A DNA stretch of 64,000 bases from Terriglobia bacterium (GTDB lineage: Bacteria; Acidobacteriota; Terriglobia; JAIQFV01), in assembly GCA_020073085.1 (NCBI GenBank), contig JAIQFV010000003.1, positions 124,001 through 188,000 on the forward strand, given 5' to 3'. A program made the translations under genes and the position numbers. The notes below the pieces were generated by a model that made no database searches, was not told the DNA's origin, and was given only the letters and a program-made list of their open reading frames with translations. Shown piece after piece: positions 54,507-63,027 of the stretch (position 1 is the stretch's first letter; every line of letters begins with the position of its first letter).

Positions 54507-54829
54507 ACACTGTTGCCACGTTACAACGCCTGGCTACATGATTCCATTCAAACGGTAATGCCTTTGGAGTGCGCAAGCTTGCCTGCGCATTGCTTCGGCC
54601 TCGCCTGTTATCCTGAAGGGGCAATCAGGACCTACAACGTGACATCCATTGAAGGAGAGTTCGAACGGATTGTTTGGGCTGCGATGTGGTATATTCTCCC
54701 CTGAAAAAACCATGAAATTCCTCGGCGGAAGAGTAGCCCTCGTCACTTGGGCCAATCGATGAAGGACCAGCTTGTTCCCATCGATCGCGCGGGGAGCATA
54801 TCAGGTGTGCAGTCAATGAATGGAGCTCT
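54507..54829. other. Intergenic region, nothing convincing
   Basis: 323 bases without a supported gene. One plus-strand frame at 54513-54704 contains no recognisable motif. No hairpin or RNA gene seen. Confidence 0.45.
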
Positions 54830-55126
54830 ATGACTGGTGGTCCGGACCTCTTCCACGGGATAATCGGGGAAATCTGGTATAGGCTTCAGTGCGTTCGGCA
54901 TCTTCGCATTCTGGCCGCCTCGGAAGGCCCTTCGGAAATCCATTGGAGTGGAAGTGGGGACGGAACCGTCAACGTCCAGGACAATGGTCCTCTGGTCATT
55001 TTCAATGAAACAGGGATCTGGCGCACCGGGCAGGTGGGTGAAGTGCACTTCGGGAATGTGTATCGCTGGTCGCGTGCTCAGGACCACATTGGACTGGAGC
55101 ATCTGCTTCAGAGGGCTAGGGTATGA
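54830..55126 (+). CDS. Short protein resembling the start of DUF6314, probably truncated
   Basis: A 98-aa frame from ATG 54830: FHGIIGEIWYRLQCVRHLRI, then NVQDNGPLVIFNETGIWRTG and GNVYRWSRAQDHIGLEHLLQ. DUF6314 proteins have 'G.W...R.i', 'l.Y.E.G.w..g....f.r.Y.W' and a further 60 residues with 'pH.C..D.Y'. The second half is missing here, so the gene seems truncated at the junction with the following GNAT gene, whose ATG overlaps its stop (ATGA). Family call tentative. Confidence 0.5.
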   Translation: MTGGPDLFHGIIGEIWYRLQCVRHLRILAASEGPSEIHWSGSGDGTVNVQDNGPLVIFNETGIWRTGQVGEVHFGNVYRWSRAQDHIGLEHLLQRARV

Positions 55127-55656
55127 CGACCCAAAAACTCACTCCCACAATTCGACTGGGCACGGTGGATGATGCCAGCCTGCTGGCGGAGCTTGGAGCG
55201 CGGACCTTCCACGACACTTTTGCGGCCGACAATGCGCCTGAAGACATGGCGGCTTACCTGGCCTCCTCATTCAGCCCCGAGAAGCAAGCGGCGGAGCTGG
55301 TTGAGCCGGATGTCACCTTTTTCATCGCTGAATTCGAAGGAGCGGCAGCAGGATATGCCCAGATACGAGCAGGGGAGGTTCCGGCCTGTGTCGCCCATCG
55401 CAGGTCGATTGAATTGGTTCGCATGTATGTGTCAAGGGAATGGTTCGGTCGGGGCGTGGGCGAGGCTTTGATGGAGGCTTGTATCGAGGCCGCCGGCCAC
55501 GCAGGATATCAATCGATGTGGTTGGGCGTGTGGGAGCGCAACGGGCGGGCGCAGGCTTTCTACCGCAAATGGAACTTTCAGGTTGTTGGCCAGCATGTCT
55601 TCCAGTTGGGTTCCGATCCTCAGGCCGACTTCCTCATGGAGCGCTCCCAGTCATGA
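55123..55656 (+). CDS. GNAT-family N-acetyltransferase
   Basis: A 177-aa acetyltransferase. Blocks: TIRLGTVDDASLLAELGART, VRMYVSREWFGRGVGEALME (acetyl-CoA loop) and SMWLGVWERNGRAQAFYRKW with QVVGQHVFQLGSDPQADFLM at the end. This layout (LGVWERN..A..FY.kwGF) matches spermidine/ribosomal-type GNATs common in soil bacteria. Coupled to the upstream and downstream genes by ATGA overlaps. Substrate unknown. Confidence 0.9.
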   Translation: MTTQKLTPTIRLGTVDDASLLAELGARTFHDTFAADNAPEDMAAYLASSFSPEKQAAELVEPDVTFFIAEFEGAAAGYAQIRAGEVPACVAHRRSIELVRMYVSREWFGRGVGEALMEACIEAAGHAGYQSMWLGVWERNGRAQAFYRKWNFQVVGQHVFQLGSDPQADFLMERSQS

Positions 55657-56081
55657 AATCGTTCTACGTCCCCCTGCTATTAACGATCGGTGGCAGCATC
55701 CTCTACCATGTCGCCCAGAAATCTCTCCCCAGGACAACCAACCCGCTGATCACCATGATGCTTGCCTATGCCTTGGGAATCTTGATCTTCGTTGTGTGCA
55801 CCGTTTTCTATCATGATCCCAGGCCGTTCTTAGATTCTGTCCGGGAATTGAATTGGGCGGTTTTCGTGGTCGCCTTAGGAGCGGCCTCCATTGAGATCGG
55901 TTTTTTGCTGGCCTACCGGGTCGGCTGGAATATCAGCATCGCCCCGGTGGCCTCCAGCGTCGCAGTCGCACTGTTACTCATCCCGATAGGACTGATCGCT
56001 TTTAAAGAGCATCTGTCGATTGCGAATGTCCTTGGGATCATGTTTTGTGTCGTGGGCTTGATTCTTGTGACGCGCAAATGA
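55653..56081 (+). CDS. EamA/SMR-like small membrane transporter
   Basis: A 142-aa protein with five hydrophobic segments, starting MKSFYVPLLLTIGGSILYHV and ending LSIANVLGIMFCVVGLILVT. The last part (PIGLIAFKEHLSIANVLGIM) is the EamA/DMT hallmark 'l.fgE.ls....lG..li..Gl.l'. The size is one half of a ten-helix DMT transporter, so it would work as a dimer. ATG 55653 overlaps the GNAT stop (ATGA). Substrate unknown. Confidence 0.82.
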   Translation: MKSFYVPLLLTIGGSILYHVAQKSLPRTTNPLITMMLAYALGILIFVVCTVFYHDPRPFLDSVRELNWAVFVVALGAASIEIGFLLAYRVGWNISIAPVASSVAVALLLIPIGLIAFKEHLSIANVLGIMFCVVGLILVTRK

Positions 56082-56148
56082 AAGTTTAATCTTTTCACGT
56101 AGCCTTGCCGACCGATGTTGAGGCTGGCAGGCCAGGAGGAGTGACGAT

Positions 56149-56622
56149 ATGCCAGAGGTCGCCATCGGTGTCGCGGTTGGGCATGTTCTTGCGGTACTCC
56201 GAGAGGGATTTGAAGGACCGGGACGTTGGAATTATTTTTCAGACCGAAGCGCGGTCGCGGGCCTGTTCCGGACCCTTGCCCGTGTTAGCGCGGGCGAGGC
56301 GTCGCGCCCATGGGGTGGAACCTCCATCGCGGCCCACGTGCACCACTTGACATTTGGATTGACGGCCTCGACGGCGTGGATACAGGGCGACCGGATGCCG
56401 CGGGATTGGGCTGAGAGTTGGAGCGTCAGCTCGGTGGACGATGCCGCGTGGGCCGGCATGTTGGAGAAGCTGCGCGCAGGCTATGACGAACTGCGCCAAT
56501 CCGTCGAGACCAAGGCCGCCTCCAGTGCCGAGTCCATGGGAGGAGCCATCGGGGTGATCGCCCACGTTGCTTATCACGTGGGCGCCATCCGCCAGAAACT
56601 TGCCTGCAGCCGGCAAAGCTGA
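56149..56622 (+). CDS. DinB-like protein
   Basis: A 157-aa protein with the DinB/YfiT-like four-helix layout. The first putative metal-ligand region is GGTSIAAHVHHLTFGLTAS and the last is GVIAHVAYHVGAIRQKLAC ('H..YH.g.IrQ'). AGGAGG precedes the ATG. Members act as thiol-dependent transferases or have no known role. Single gene, 68 bp after the transporter. Confidence 0.85.
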   Translation: MPEVAIGVAVGHVLAVLREGFEGPGRWNYFSDRSAVAGLFRTLARVSAGEASRPWGGTSIAAHVHHLTFGLTASTAWIQGDRMPRDWAESWSVSSVDDAAWAGMLEKLRAGYDELRQSVETKAASSAESMGGAIGVIAHVAYHVGAIRQKLACSRQS

Positions 56623-56790
56623 ATGCCTTTTGGCTTCACCGGGCGCCGCCTGATTTCCCATGCCATCCATCAGTGTCGATGATCCTTATGGGCGTGAGCA
56701 TCACGTGATGAAGTTCAGGGTGTCTTCGTACTTGATGAGGGAGAAGCGATAGGGCTTATCAGGGTCGGCAGACTGGAACAGGAGAGCGGG

Positions 56791-57486
56791 ATGTTTGAAC
56801 GATACACAGAGAAGGCCAGGCGCGTGATCTTCTTTGCCCGGTATGAAACCAGTCACCTGGGGGCGCAATCGATAGAGACGGAGCACTTGCTTCTCGGCCT
56901 TTTGCGTGAGGACTCGGCGCTGGTTCGCCGCTTTCTTCCCCCCAGCGAATCAATTGAAGCTGTCCATTTAGACGTTCAGGAGCGCGCCGCCAGGTATGAC
57001 CTGAAAGTGTCCACATCTGTCGATTTGCCCCTGACTCAGGAATCCAAGCGGGTTCTCATGTATGCTGCCGAAGATGCGGAGGCGTTGTCTCATAAAGAGA
57101 TTGACACGGCACACCTTTTGCTTGGACTGCTCCGGGAGGAGAGCTGCGTGGCGTCGGAGGTCCTTCGAGCGCATGGCGTCGAATACTTTTCCGTCCTCGC
57201 ACAGCTCGAGCGGGACAGATCTCTTAGGTCTGGCGGCCGGGACTCCTCAATACCAACCCAGGGTTTTGTGCCGGACAAGGAAACAGCAGTCAGGGTCGCC
57301 GAGGCCGTGTGGATCGGGCTCTACGGTCAAAAGGGAATTGAGTTGCAAAAACCGTATAAGACTGAACTTGAAAACGGAGTATGGACGGTGACGGGCACCT
57401 ATCTCGATCAGACAACTTCGCGTGTGGCGACAGCAAGAATTTCCAAAAGGGATGGGACGATCCTGGGGACCGCCCTGGATGAATGA
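56791..57486 (+). CDS. Clp-N domain fused to an NTF2-fold immunity-like domain
   Basis: A 231-aa protein with two parts. Residues 1-145 are a double Clp N-terminal repeat: MFERYTEKARRVIFFARYET then EHLLLGLLREDSALV, repeated as LTQESKRVLMYAAEDAEALS then AHLLLGLLREESCVASEVLR. No AAA+ domain follows. Residues about 160-231 resemble the NTF2-fold immunity family: PDKETAVRVAEAVWIGLYGQ, QKPYKTELENGVWTVTGTYL and ATARISKRDGTILG. The first half normally binds substrates or adaptors for ClpC; the second is normally a stand-alone immunity or YbbC-like protein. AGGAGAG precedes the ATG. No toxin gene is adjacent. Confidence 0.85.
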   Translation: MFERYTEKARRVIFFARYETSHLGAQSIETEHLLLGLLREDSALVRRFLPPSESIEAVHLDVQERAARYDLKVSTSVDLPLTQESKRVLMYAAEDAEALSHKEIDTAHLLLGLLREESCVASEVLRAHGVEYFSVLAQLERDRSLRSGGRDSSIPTQGFVPDKETAVRVAEAVWIGLYGQKGIELQKPYKTELENGVWTVTGTYLDQTTSRVATARISKRDGTILGTALDE

Positions 57487-57560
57487 ATGTGCAATCCCAA
57501 ATTAATCAGTCGCCGGGGACAAGCTCCCTGGTCCGCTAACGAGAGAGGGGAAAAGACGTC

Positions 57561-58958
57561 ATGGCAATCTCAGATCCCATTCAACATATCGTGGTTCTCA
57601 TGCTTGAAAATCAGTCCTTCGACCGGATGCTGGGCTGTTTGAAGTCGAGTTATCCGTCGATGGAAGGGGTGGAGCCGGACGCGCCGCAATGTAACCCTGA
57701 CTTTCCGGCCACAAATCCTCCCCTATGTCAGGCCAGCACCACATCCGACGGCGTGAACCCTGACCCCAATCATGGGGTGGATAGCGTTTTGAGACAGATC
57801 GATGGTCCATGCCAGGGATTCGTGGCGGATTATGCGCAGGCCCACCCGCAGACGACGACCGCCCAACGCCAGGAGATCATGGCGTACTACAAACTCGGGT
57901 CGCTGCCGGTGATCCACGCATTGGCCCGGTCGTTCGGTGTCTGTGATCACTGGTTCTCTTCGGTGCCCGGGCCCACCTGGACGAACCGGTTTTTTGTACA
58001 CAGTGGAACTTCATTGGGCTGGGTCAAGATGCCTAACGGAATGCATGATCCAAACATTCATGTTTGGGACCAGACCACCGTCTACGACCGGCTCAGCGAA
58101 AAGGGCATTTCGTGGAAAATTTACTATCACGACTTCCCGCATTCACTCCTCCTGGTACGCCAGCTGGAACACCCCTTTGGCTACAGCCGCATGGATACCT
58201 TCTTTCAGGATGCAAAGGGCCAGGCTTCTGAATTTCCACAATACTCTTTCATTGAGCCTGCCTATTTCGAACCCGAGGAAAACGACCAGCATCCACCGAC
58301 CAGCATAACGAAGGGCGAAGTCCTGCTGGCGCAAGTTTACAATGGCCTTCGGGCGAACGCGGAACTGTGGTCGAGTACGCTTCTGGTCATTATCTATGAC
58401 GAACATGGGGGCTTTTACGATCACGTCTCTCCACCCAGTGCATTTCCCCCGGACACGCATGCCGAAGAATATACGTTCGATCGTTTAGGGGTCCGCGTCC
58501 CAGCGCTTCTGGTGTCGCCCTGGGTGAAGGCTGGAGTCATCTCCACGATTCTGGACCATACCAGCTTATTGAAATACGCGACCGAGAAATGGGATCTTGG
58601 GTCCTTGGGAAACCGGACCGCATTCGCCAATTCGTTTGGGGAGGAATTTCAAACGCTCAGTTCTCCCCGAACCGATACACCCAGCTCCATCGCAGTCCCT
58701 CAGATTGCTCCTTCCCCCGCGTTGATGGCGGGACCGCCCACACCCCTGAGCCAGCATCAGCAGGCCCTGATCGCTTACGCTCAATACCTCGAGAGCCGGA
58801 TGGCGCATCTTGAACCGCCCGAGACCATCGTCCGTCGAATGGTCGCACAAGCCGAAGGGCCGGAAAATCAGACCTCCATCGCCAAAGAGCGGGTGGAACG
58901 ATTCTTGGAATTGAAGAGACTAGGCGCAAATCTGAGACCGGTCAACCCTGCGCGTTGA
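57561..58958 (+). CDS. Phosphoesterase of the AcpA/phospholipase C family
   Basis: A 465-aa metal-dependent phosphoesterase. Motifs: HIVVLMLENQSFDRMLGCLK (metal and nucleophile region near the N-terminus), DHWFSSVPGPTWTNRFFVHS, PQYSFIEPAYFEPEENDQHP, LLVIIYDEHGGFYDHVSPPS (second metal site) and RVPALLVSPWVKAGVISTIL. These match non-specific phospholipase C and AcpA-type acid phosphatases. No Tat or Sec signal is visible, unlike many relatives, so it may be cytosolic or exported by other means. GAGAGGGG upstream of ATG. Substrate (phospholipid or phosphomonoester) undecided. Confidence 0.9.
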   Translation: MAISDPIQHIVVLMLENQSFDRMLGCLKSSYPSMEGVEPDAPQCNPDFPATNPPLCQASTTSDGVNPDPNHGVDSVLRQIDGPCQGFVADYAQAHPQTTTAQRQEIMAYYKLGSLPVIHALARSFGVCDHWFSSVPGPTWTNRFFVHSGTSLGWVKMPNGMHDPNIHVWDQTTVYDRLSEKGISWKIYYHDFPHSLLLVRQLEHPFGYSRMDTFFQDAKGQASEFPQYSFIEPAYFEPEENDQHPPTSITKGEVLLAQVYNGLRANAELWSSTLLVIIYDEHGGFYDHVSPPSAFPPDTHAEEYTFDRLGVRVPALLVSPWVKAGVISTILDHTSLLKYATEKWDLGSLGNRTAFANSFGEEFQTLSSPRTDTPSSIAVPQIAPSPALMAGPPTPLSQHQQALIAYAQYLESRMAHLEPPETIVRRMVAQAEGPENQTSIAKERVERFLELKRLGANLRPVNPAR

Positions 58959-59504
58959 TTTGAATCAGGTCCGGACTCCCTGGGGCTTGGGGATGCGGGA
59001 GGGGTTGGACCACCGTGTTCAGTGCCCCCGGTCGGTTCGAAGATGGGTTGGAGGAAGAGAAGGAGTTGAGCAATGTTCTTTGTCCGGACAACCACCCATG
59101 GGTTTATGGAAAGGTATTAGCCCATTCATAGCCGCATTGCCTTGTGAATCACACCCAACACCCACATCCAAATTCCCCCACCGGCAGGTGGGGGATCATT
59201 GAATTTCGGCCTATCACCCGACAACGGCTGACCTGAAAATCCCACCAGCGGTAGCTGGTGGATCGTTCAAATTCGACCTCTCCGTCGTAGGGTGCTCTGA
59301 GCAGAATGGCTTCGGGTCAAGTTTCCGAGGTCATCCGGAAACGGAAGGTGCTTTGTGAAACCATTAACAAGCTTAATACGTCTTCCTATATGATTAGACC
59401 TGCGGAGATGAGGAGGCTCTCTCCGCAGCCGCATCCGTCTCGACTTCCGAAGTGTCCGATAGGAATTTTCCGTTTATTGCTGCCAAACCCCGGGAGGCCT
59501 CAAG
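58959..59504. other. Long intergenic region upstream of the TonB receptor
   Basis: 546 bases. The two hairpin units at 59170-59278 are listed separately. The remaining part upstream of 59505 should hold the receptor promoter; no -35/-10 pair is convincing. Open frames here are out-of-phase extensions of the receptor gene. Confidence 0.5.
59170..59278. repeat. Two tandem hairpin units with GGNA loops
   Basis: Unit 1: TCCCCCACC (59174-59182), loop GGCA, GGTGGGGGA (59187-59195). Unit 2: CCACCAGC (59242-59249), loop GGTA, GCTGGTGG (59254-59261). Both are preceded by AAATTCC/AAAATCC and followed by TCATTGAATTTCGGCC or TCGTTCAAATTCGACC, so the whole unit is repeated every 66-67 bp with covarying stems. 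Confidence 0.7.
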
Positions 59505-61892
59505 GTGATTTCTCCAAGTGTGCGTTGTCTTTTGAAATTGTCCTGGATTTGCGTCGTATGTGTGGTGTTCATAGGCTCGTTCGTTTTCCCCCTGGGACCA
59601 CAAGGCAAGCCAACGAGTGGTGCATCCTCGGCATCCGCGGGCCAAAATCAGAAACAGGATATGGCACGTGCAGACCGCGAGGCGATCCATGGTCGAATCA
59701 GGGACCTGCAGTGCCAGCCGTTGAAAGACGTGGCGATCACCTCAGCGACCCTCAGACTGAAAACCTTCAGCGATGACCGGGGGGAATTCACAATCCATCC
59801 CGCCTCCCCCGACGGGCAGATCCGTTTCGATTTCGAGCTACCCGGCTATTATCCTGAGAGCTTAATTCTTGAATTTAGAAACCAAGATGCTGAAGTCGAG
59901 GTGACGCTCACACCGGTAAGAATCGTCAGACAAGAGGTCACGGTCGTGGCTTCCAGGCTGGATATTCCCTTAAGCACGACCCCGGCTGCAACCTCGCTGG
60001 TGGGGCCGGACACCCTCGATGCCATGTCACGCTCTGTCGCTGTGGATGAAGCGCTTCGTGGCATTCCCGGCGTTAAGGTCGATAACCAGGCCAATGGCGA
60101 GCGTGTGCATATGTCGATTCGAGGGCAGGGCATACTGACGGAGCGGGGAATTCGCGGCATCCAGGTGTTGCTTGATGGCCTTCCCTTGAATGACCCGACC
60201 GGCTTTGTTCCTGACTTGTTTGACGTCGATTGGGCCGGTGTCCAACAAATGGAAATCGTGCGTGGGCCGCTCGCTTTTCTTTATGGAGGAGGATCGGCCG
60301 GCGGCGTCATTGATATTCAAACTCGCGACGCTGGGAACACCTTTCACGGTGCACTTTCGACCTCCGGGGGCTCTAACGGTTTTTATAAGGGGCGCGGCGA
60401 GTTGTCGGGTCCCTTCTCGCACGGTTCTTTCTTCCTGGCGGGATCAAGAGATGCCGGCGACGGCTATCGGGATCACACCGCCTTCTGGTCGGACAACATC
60501 TATGGAAAACTCAGCTTTGATGTCACGTCCCGTCTTCGGCTGAATGCGCTTGTGATGGGTACCGGTTTCTTCAACCAGAATGCCGAAGGATTGAACCTCG
60601 CCTGGTTGCAACAAGATCGACGAATGGCCAATCCGGATGCCCTTACCTACAATGAATATCAGAAGACGATTCGCGGGACTGGCGGTTTGAGCGGGCAGTG
60701 GACGATCTCCGAAGGACAACGACTCTCCTTCACTTTTTACTCACGACGAACTCAGTACGACGAACCGGTTCCTTCCTCGGTCGCTCACCGCACATTGTTT
60801 TCCCCGGGTGGATCGAGCCAGTATGACCTGGAACAGGGGAGCGGTTGGGTCAAGAATCACCTCAGTCTGGGCTTTGACCTGGACGGTCAATTCATTGACG
60901 AATTTCGCCATCCAAATCTGGGAAACGCAGTTGAGGGCACAAGTCTGCTTTCCAACCAATCGATCACCCAGAACCGTGTGGCGGGATATGTGGTGGACCG
61001 GTTGGGACTGGGGACAAAATGGGCGCTGTTGCTTAGCATGCGCTTCGACCACATCGGTAATTCGCTCACGGACTACCTGAAATTTAACGGCCTCGACCTT
61101 TCAGGGGACAGGATCTTTAACCGCCGAACAGGCAGGGTGGGGGTCAATTGGAACCCTAAAGAGCAGATCGGCCTTTATGCCTCGTGGGGTCAGGGATTCT
61201 TGCCGCCGGCCACCGAAGAGCTCTACGCCAACCCGGCCGCCCTGGGTGGGTTCAACCAGTCCCTCATTCCTGCGACTTCTTCGGGTGCAGAAGTAGGGAT
61301 CAGGGGCCACGTCAAGAACCGGTTTTACTTTGACTCCACCGTGTTTCGTCTCGATACGAAGAATGACTTCGAGCGGTACCGCGTGTCTTCACGGCCGCTT
61401 GAAACCTTCTATCGCAATGCCGGCCAAAGCCGCCGCTACGGACTGGAGACTTCGGTCCGATGGTTGCCGACCAGTCGCGTGACCTTCAATAGCTCGTACA
61501 CCTATTCGCATTTCCTCTACACGCAGTATAACAGCATCACCTATCCCGGGAACTTGATTGGAAACCTGCTCCCCAATTCTCCAGTGCATCAATTCTTTGC
61601 AGAGGCCTCTTTTGATTTTCCACAAAAGCTGACTTTGAACGTCAGCACTCAAGCCTTCTCCCGGGCCTACATTGACGCGACCAATCGAACCTGGATCGAC
61701 GGCTATGGTCTGCTGGACGCTCGCCTCAGCAGGACCTGGCAGCGGCGGAAGATCTATGCCACCGCCTTCGTTTACGGAAAGAATCTCACCGGCACCCGTT
61801 ACATCGCCTTCACCGAGCCCGATCCCGACGGAAATTCCTACCAGCCCGGACCGGAGCGGGAGGTCTTTGCGGGGCTGCAGATCCGCTTCTAA
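59505..61892 (+). CDS. TonB-dependent outer-membrane receptor
   Basis: Outer-membrane active transporter, 795 aa. A signal sequence (LSWICVVCVVFIGSFVFPLG) is followed by a carboxypeptidase-like regulatory domain (EAIHGRIRDLQCQPLKDVAI to VEVTLTPVRIVRQEVTVVAS). The plug domain has DEALRGIPGVKVDNQANGER, SIRGQGILTERGIRGIQVLL and EIVRGPLAFLYGGGSAGGVI. A beta-barrel follows, ending GREVFAGLQIRF-type with a terminal Phe (PEREVFAGLQIRF). Start is GTG 59505 with GGGAGG about 8-10 bases upstream. Siderophore or other ligand unknown. Its last 39 codons and 3' flank are duplicated downstream. Confidence 0.92.
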   Translation: MISPSVRCLLKLSWICVVCVVFIGSFVFPLGPQGKPTSGASSASAGQNQKQDMARADREAIHGRIRDLQCQPLKDVAITSATLRLKTFSDDRGEFTIHPASPDGQIRFDFELPGYYPESLILEFRNQDAEVEVTLTPVRIVRQEVTVVASRLDIPLSTTPAATSLVGPDTLDAMSRSVAVDEALRGIPGVKVDNQANGERVHMSIRGQGILTERGIRGIQVLLDGLPLNDPTGFVPDLFDVDWAGVQQMEIVRGPLAFLYGGGSAGGVIDIQTRDAGNTFHGALSTSGGSNGFYKGRGELSGPFSHGSFFLAGSRDAGDGYRDHTAFWSDNIYGKLSFDVTSRLRLNALVMGTGFFNQNAEGLNLAWLQQDRRMANPDALTYNEYQKTIRGTGGLSGQWTISEGQRLSFTFYSRRTQYDEPVPSSVAHRTLFSPGGSSQYDLEQGSGWVKNHLSLGFDLDGQFIDEFRHPNLGNAVEGTSLLSNQSITQNRVAGYVVDRLGLGTKWALLLSMRFDHIGNSLTDYLKFNGLDLSGDRIFNRRTGRVGVNWNPKEQIGLYASWGQGFLPPATEELYANPAALGGFNQSLIPATSSGAEVGIRGHVKNRFYFDSTVFRLDTKNDFERYRVSSRPLETFYRNAGQSRRYGLETSVRWLPTSRVTFNSSYTYSHFLYTQYNSITYPGNLIGNLLPNSPVHQFFAEASFDFPQKLTLNVSTQAFSRAYIDATNRTWIDGYGLLDARLSRTWQRRKIYATAFVYGKNLTGTRYIAFTEPDPDGNSYQPGPEREVFAGLQIRF

Positions 61893-62046
61893 TCCATAGA
61901 TTACGCTGATTTACGCAGATGGGTATGGGGTCAGGCTAGCTCGCGGATTAATCTCTGAATGCATGGGCCAGCCCAAAGAGGGAAGAAAGCGATAAACGCG
62001 ACTCTTCTCGGACCGGTTCGAGGGACTGTCCCTAGGGACAGTCCCT
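61773..62046 (+). repeat. Tandem duplication, copy 1 (3' end of TonB gene plus flank)
   Basis: Spans the last 40 codons of the receptor and 154 bases of downstream sequence, and is followed by copy 2 at a fixed offset of 307 bases. Includes AATCCATAGATTACGCTGAT, a dispersed-repeat-like string, and ends in the palindrome at 62021-62046. Confidence 0.9.
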
Positions 62047-62071
62047 TTTCTGACTGTCCCTAGGGACAGTC
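62021..62071. repeat. GGGACTGTCCC palindromes, first block
   Basis: A perfect 26-bp palindrome at 62021-62046 (arm AGGGACTGTCCCT followed by its complement) and a second, 20-bp perfect palindrome at 62052-62071 (arm GACTGTCCCT). Same core as 19428-19458 and 62328-62366. Confidence 0.85.
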
Positions 62072-62079
62072 CCTTTTCT

Positions 62080-62353
62080 TACGGAGAAAATCTCACCGGC
62101 ACCCAGTACATCGCCTTCCGAGAGCCCGATCCTGACGGGAATTCTTACCAGCCCGGTGCAGATCGAGAGGTCTTTGCGGGGTTGCAGATCCGTTTCTAAT
62201 CCATAGATTACGCTGATTCACGCAGATGGGTATGGGGTCAGGCTACCTCGCGGATTAATCTCTGAATGCATGGGCCAGCCCAAAGAGGGAAGAAAGCGAG
62301 AAACGTGACTTTTCTTGGACTGATGCGAGGGACTGTCCCTAGGGACAGTCCCT
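62080..62353 (+). repeat. Tandem duplication, copy 2 (orphan receptor C-terminus plus flank)
   Basis: Encodes YGENLTGTQYIAFREPDPDG then REVFAGLQIRF and a stop, without the rest of a receptor. Compared with copy 1 the coding part differs at about 17 positions in 120, many in third codon positions, while the first 110 bases of the noncoding flank differ at only a few. It looks like the end of a different receptor paralogue brought here by recombination. Confidence 0.85.
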
Positions 62354-62366
62354 AGGGACAGTCCCT
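62328..62366. repeat. GGGACTGTCCC palindromes, second block
   Basis: The 26-bp palindrome of copy 1 recurs and is extended by one further AGGGACAGTCCCT unit, giving 39 bases of head-to-tail units. The difference from the first block shows unit-number variation between the duplicated copies. Confidence 0.85.
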
Positions 62367-62521
62367 TTCTTTCGGAAGCCTAGAAACAGAATTGCCATTG
62401 AACGATAGAGCTATGCTGCTTTAAAGGTGGCGACCCTTCCTGGAGCGCACGCCCCAGGCTATCCGCGTGCGGCGGGCCGCTCCGCGGCTTTGACAAGGAA
62501 TCAGCCTCGAATTCGAGGGGA

Positions 62522-62980
62522 CTAGACCAAAACCTCGGCTTCTTCTAGCACCGTTTGCTTCGAATCGGGTTGAGGCTTATAAACGAGGATGTTACCGAGG
62601 ACCGTGATGGCAATGCTTTCACGACGATTGTCTCCTGGCGTGCCATCAGGCCGGTGAAAACTCACCACGTGCTCGTTGTAGTACTCGCCCCCACTATCCT
62701 TGCGGCGACAGAAGACCTCCACGGTAGACACCGAATCCTGCCTTCCATATTCCCGAGCCATCTGGATGATGCAGTCCGGTAAGGTTGTGGCGTCGGTGTC
62801 GACAAGCAGAAAAGGCGGATCGATGGGATTCCTCCGTTCCCTGTCTTTATCCGTCGTTTTGATTTCCAGGAGTTTCTCTCCACCCGCGGCAGGCAGCTTC
62901 GCGCGCAATGCATCACCCGCCTTCGATCGAAGTCTACGAACATCATCATCAGTTTTAGGAAAATTCATTGCTTTGATCAT
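62522..62980 (-). CDS. Hypothetical 152-aa protein
   Basis: A soluble, charged protein: MIKAMNFPKTDDDVRRLRSK at the start, RRNPIDPPFLLVDTDATTLP in the middle, then REYGRQDSVSTVEVFCRRKD and ESIAITVLGNILVYKPQPDS. Alternating beta-like strands in the second half. No family recognised. AAGGATT lies about 8 bases before the ATG; ATG at residue 5 is an alternative start. Codon use is similar to neighbours and the frame is long enough to be real. Neighbours give no hint. Confidence 0.6.
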   Translation of the reverse strand: MIKAMNFPKTDDDVRRLRSKAGDALRAKLPAAGGEKLLEIKTTDKDRERRNPIDPPFLLVDTDATTLPDCIIQMAREYGRQDSVSTVEVFCRRKDSGGEYYNEHVVSFHRPDGTPGDNRRESIAITVLGNILVYKPQPDSKQTVLEEAEVLV

Positions 62981-63027
62981 AGGATTGAATCCTTAATGAA
63001 AACAATCTTGAAAGATTAAACCTCTGT

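Larger units (their letters stand above)
61893..62521. other. Non-coding zone between the TonB receptor and the next gene
   Basis: 629 bases made almost wholly of the duplicated 3' flank and the palindromes listed above. The part from 62367 to 62521 has no repeat or gene that I can see. Confidence 0.6.

Noticed and set aside
56791-57486. Reading the Clp-N protein as a truncated ClpC
   Set aside because: The sequence after the second repeat is a complete, different folded domain ending in a proper stop, not a broken AAA+ domain.
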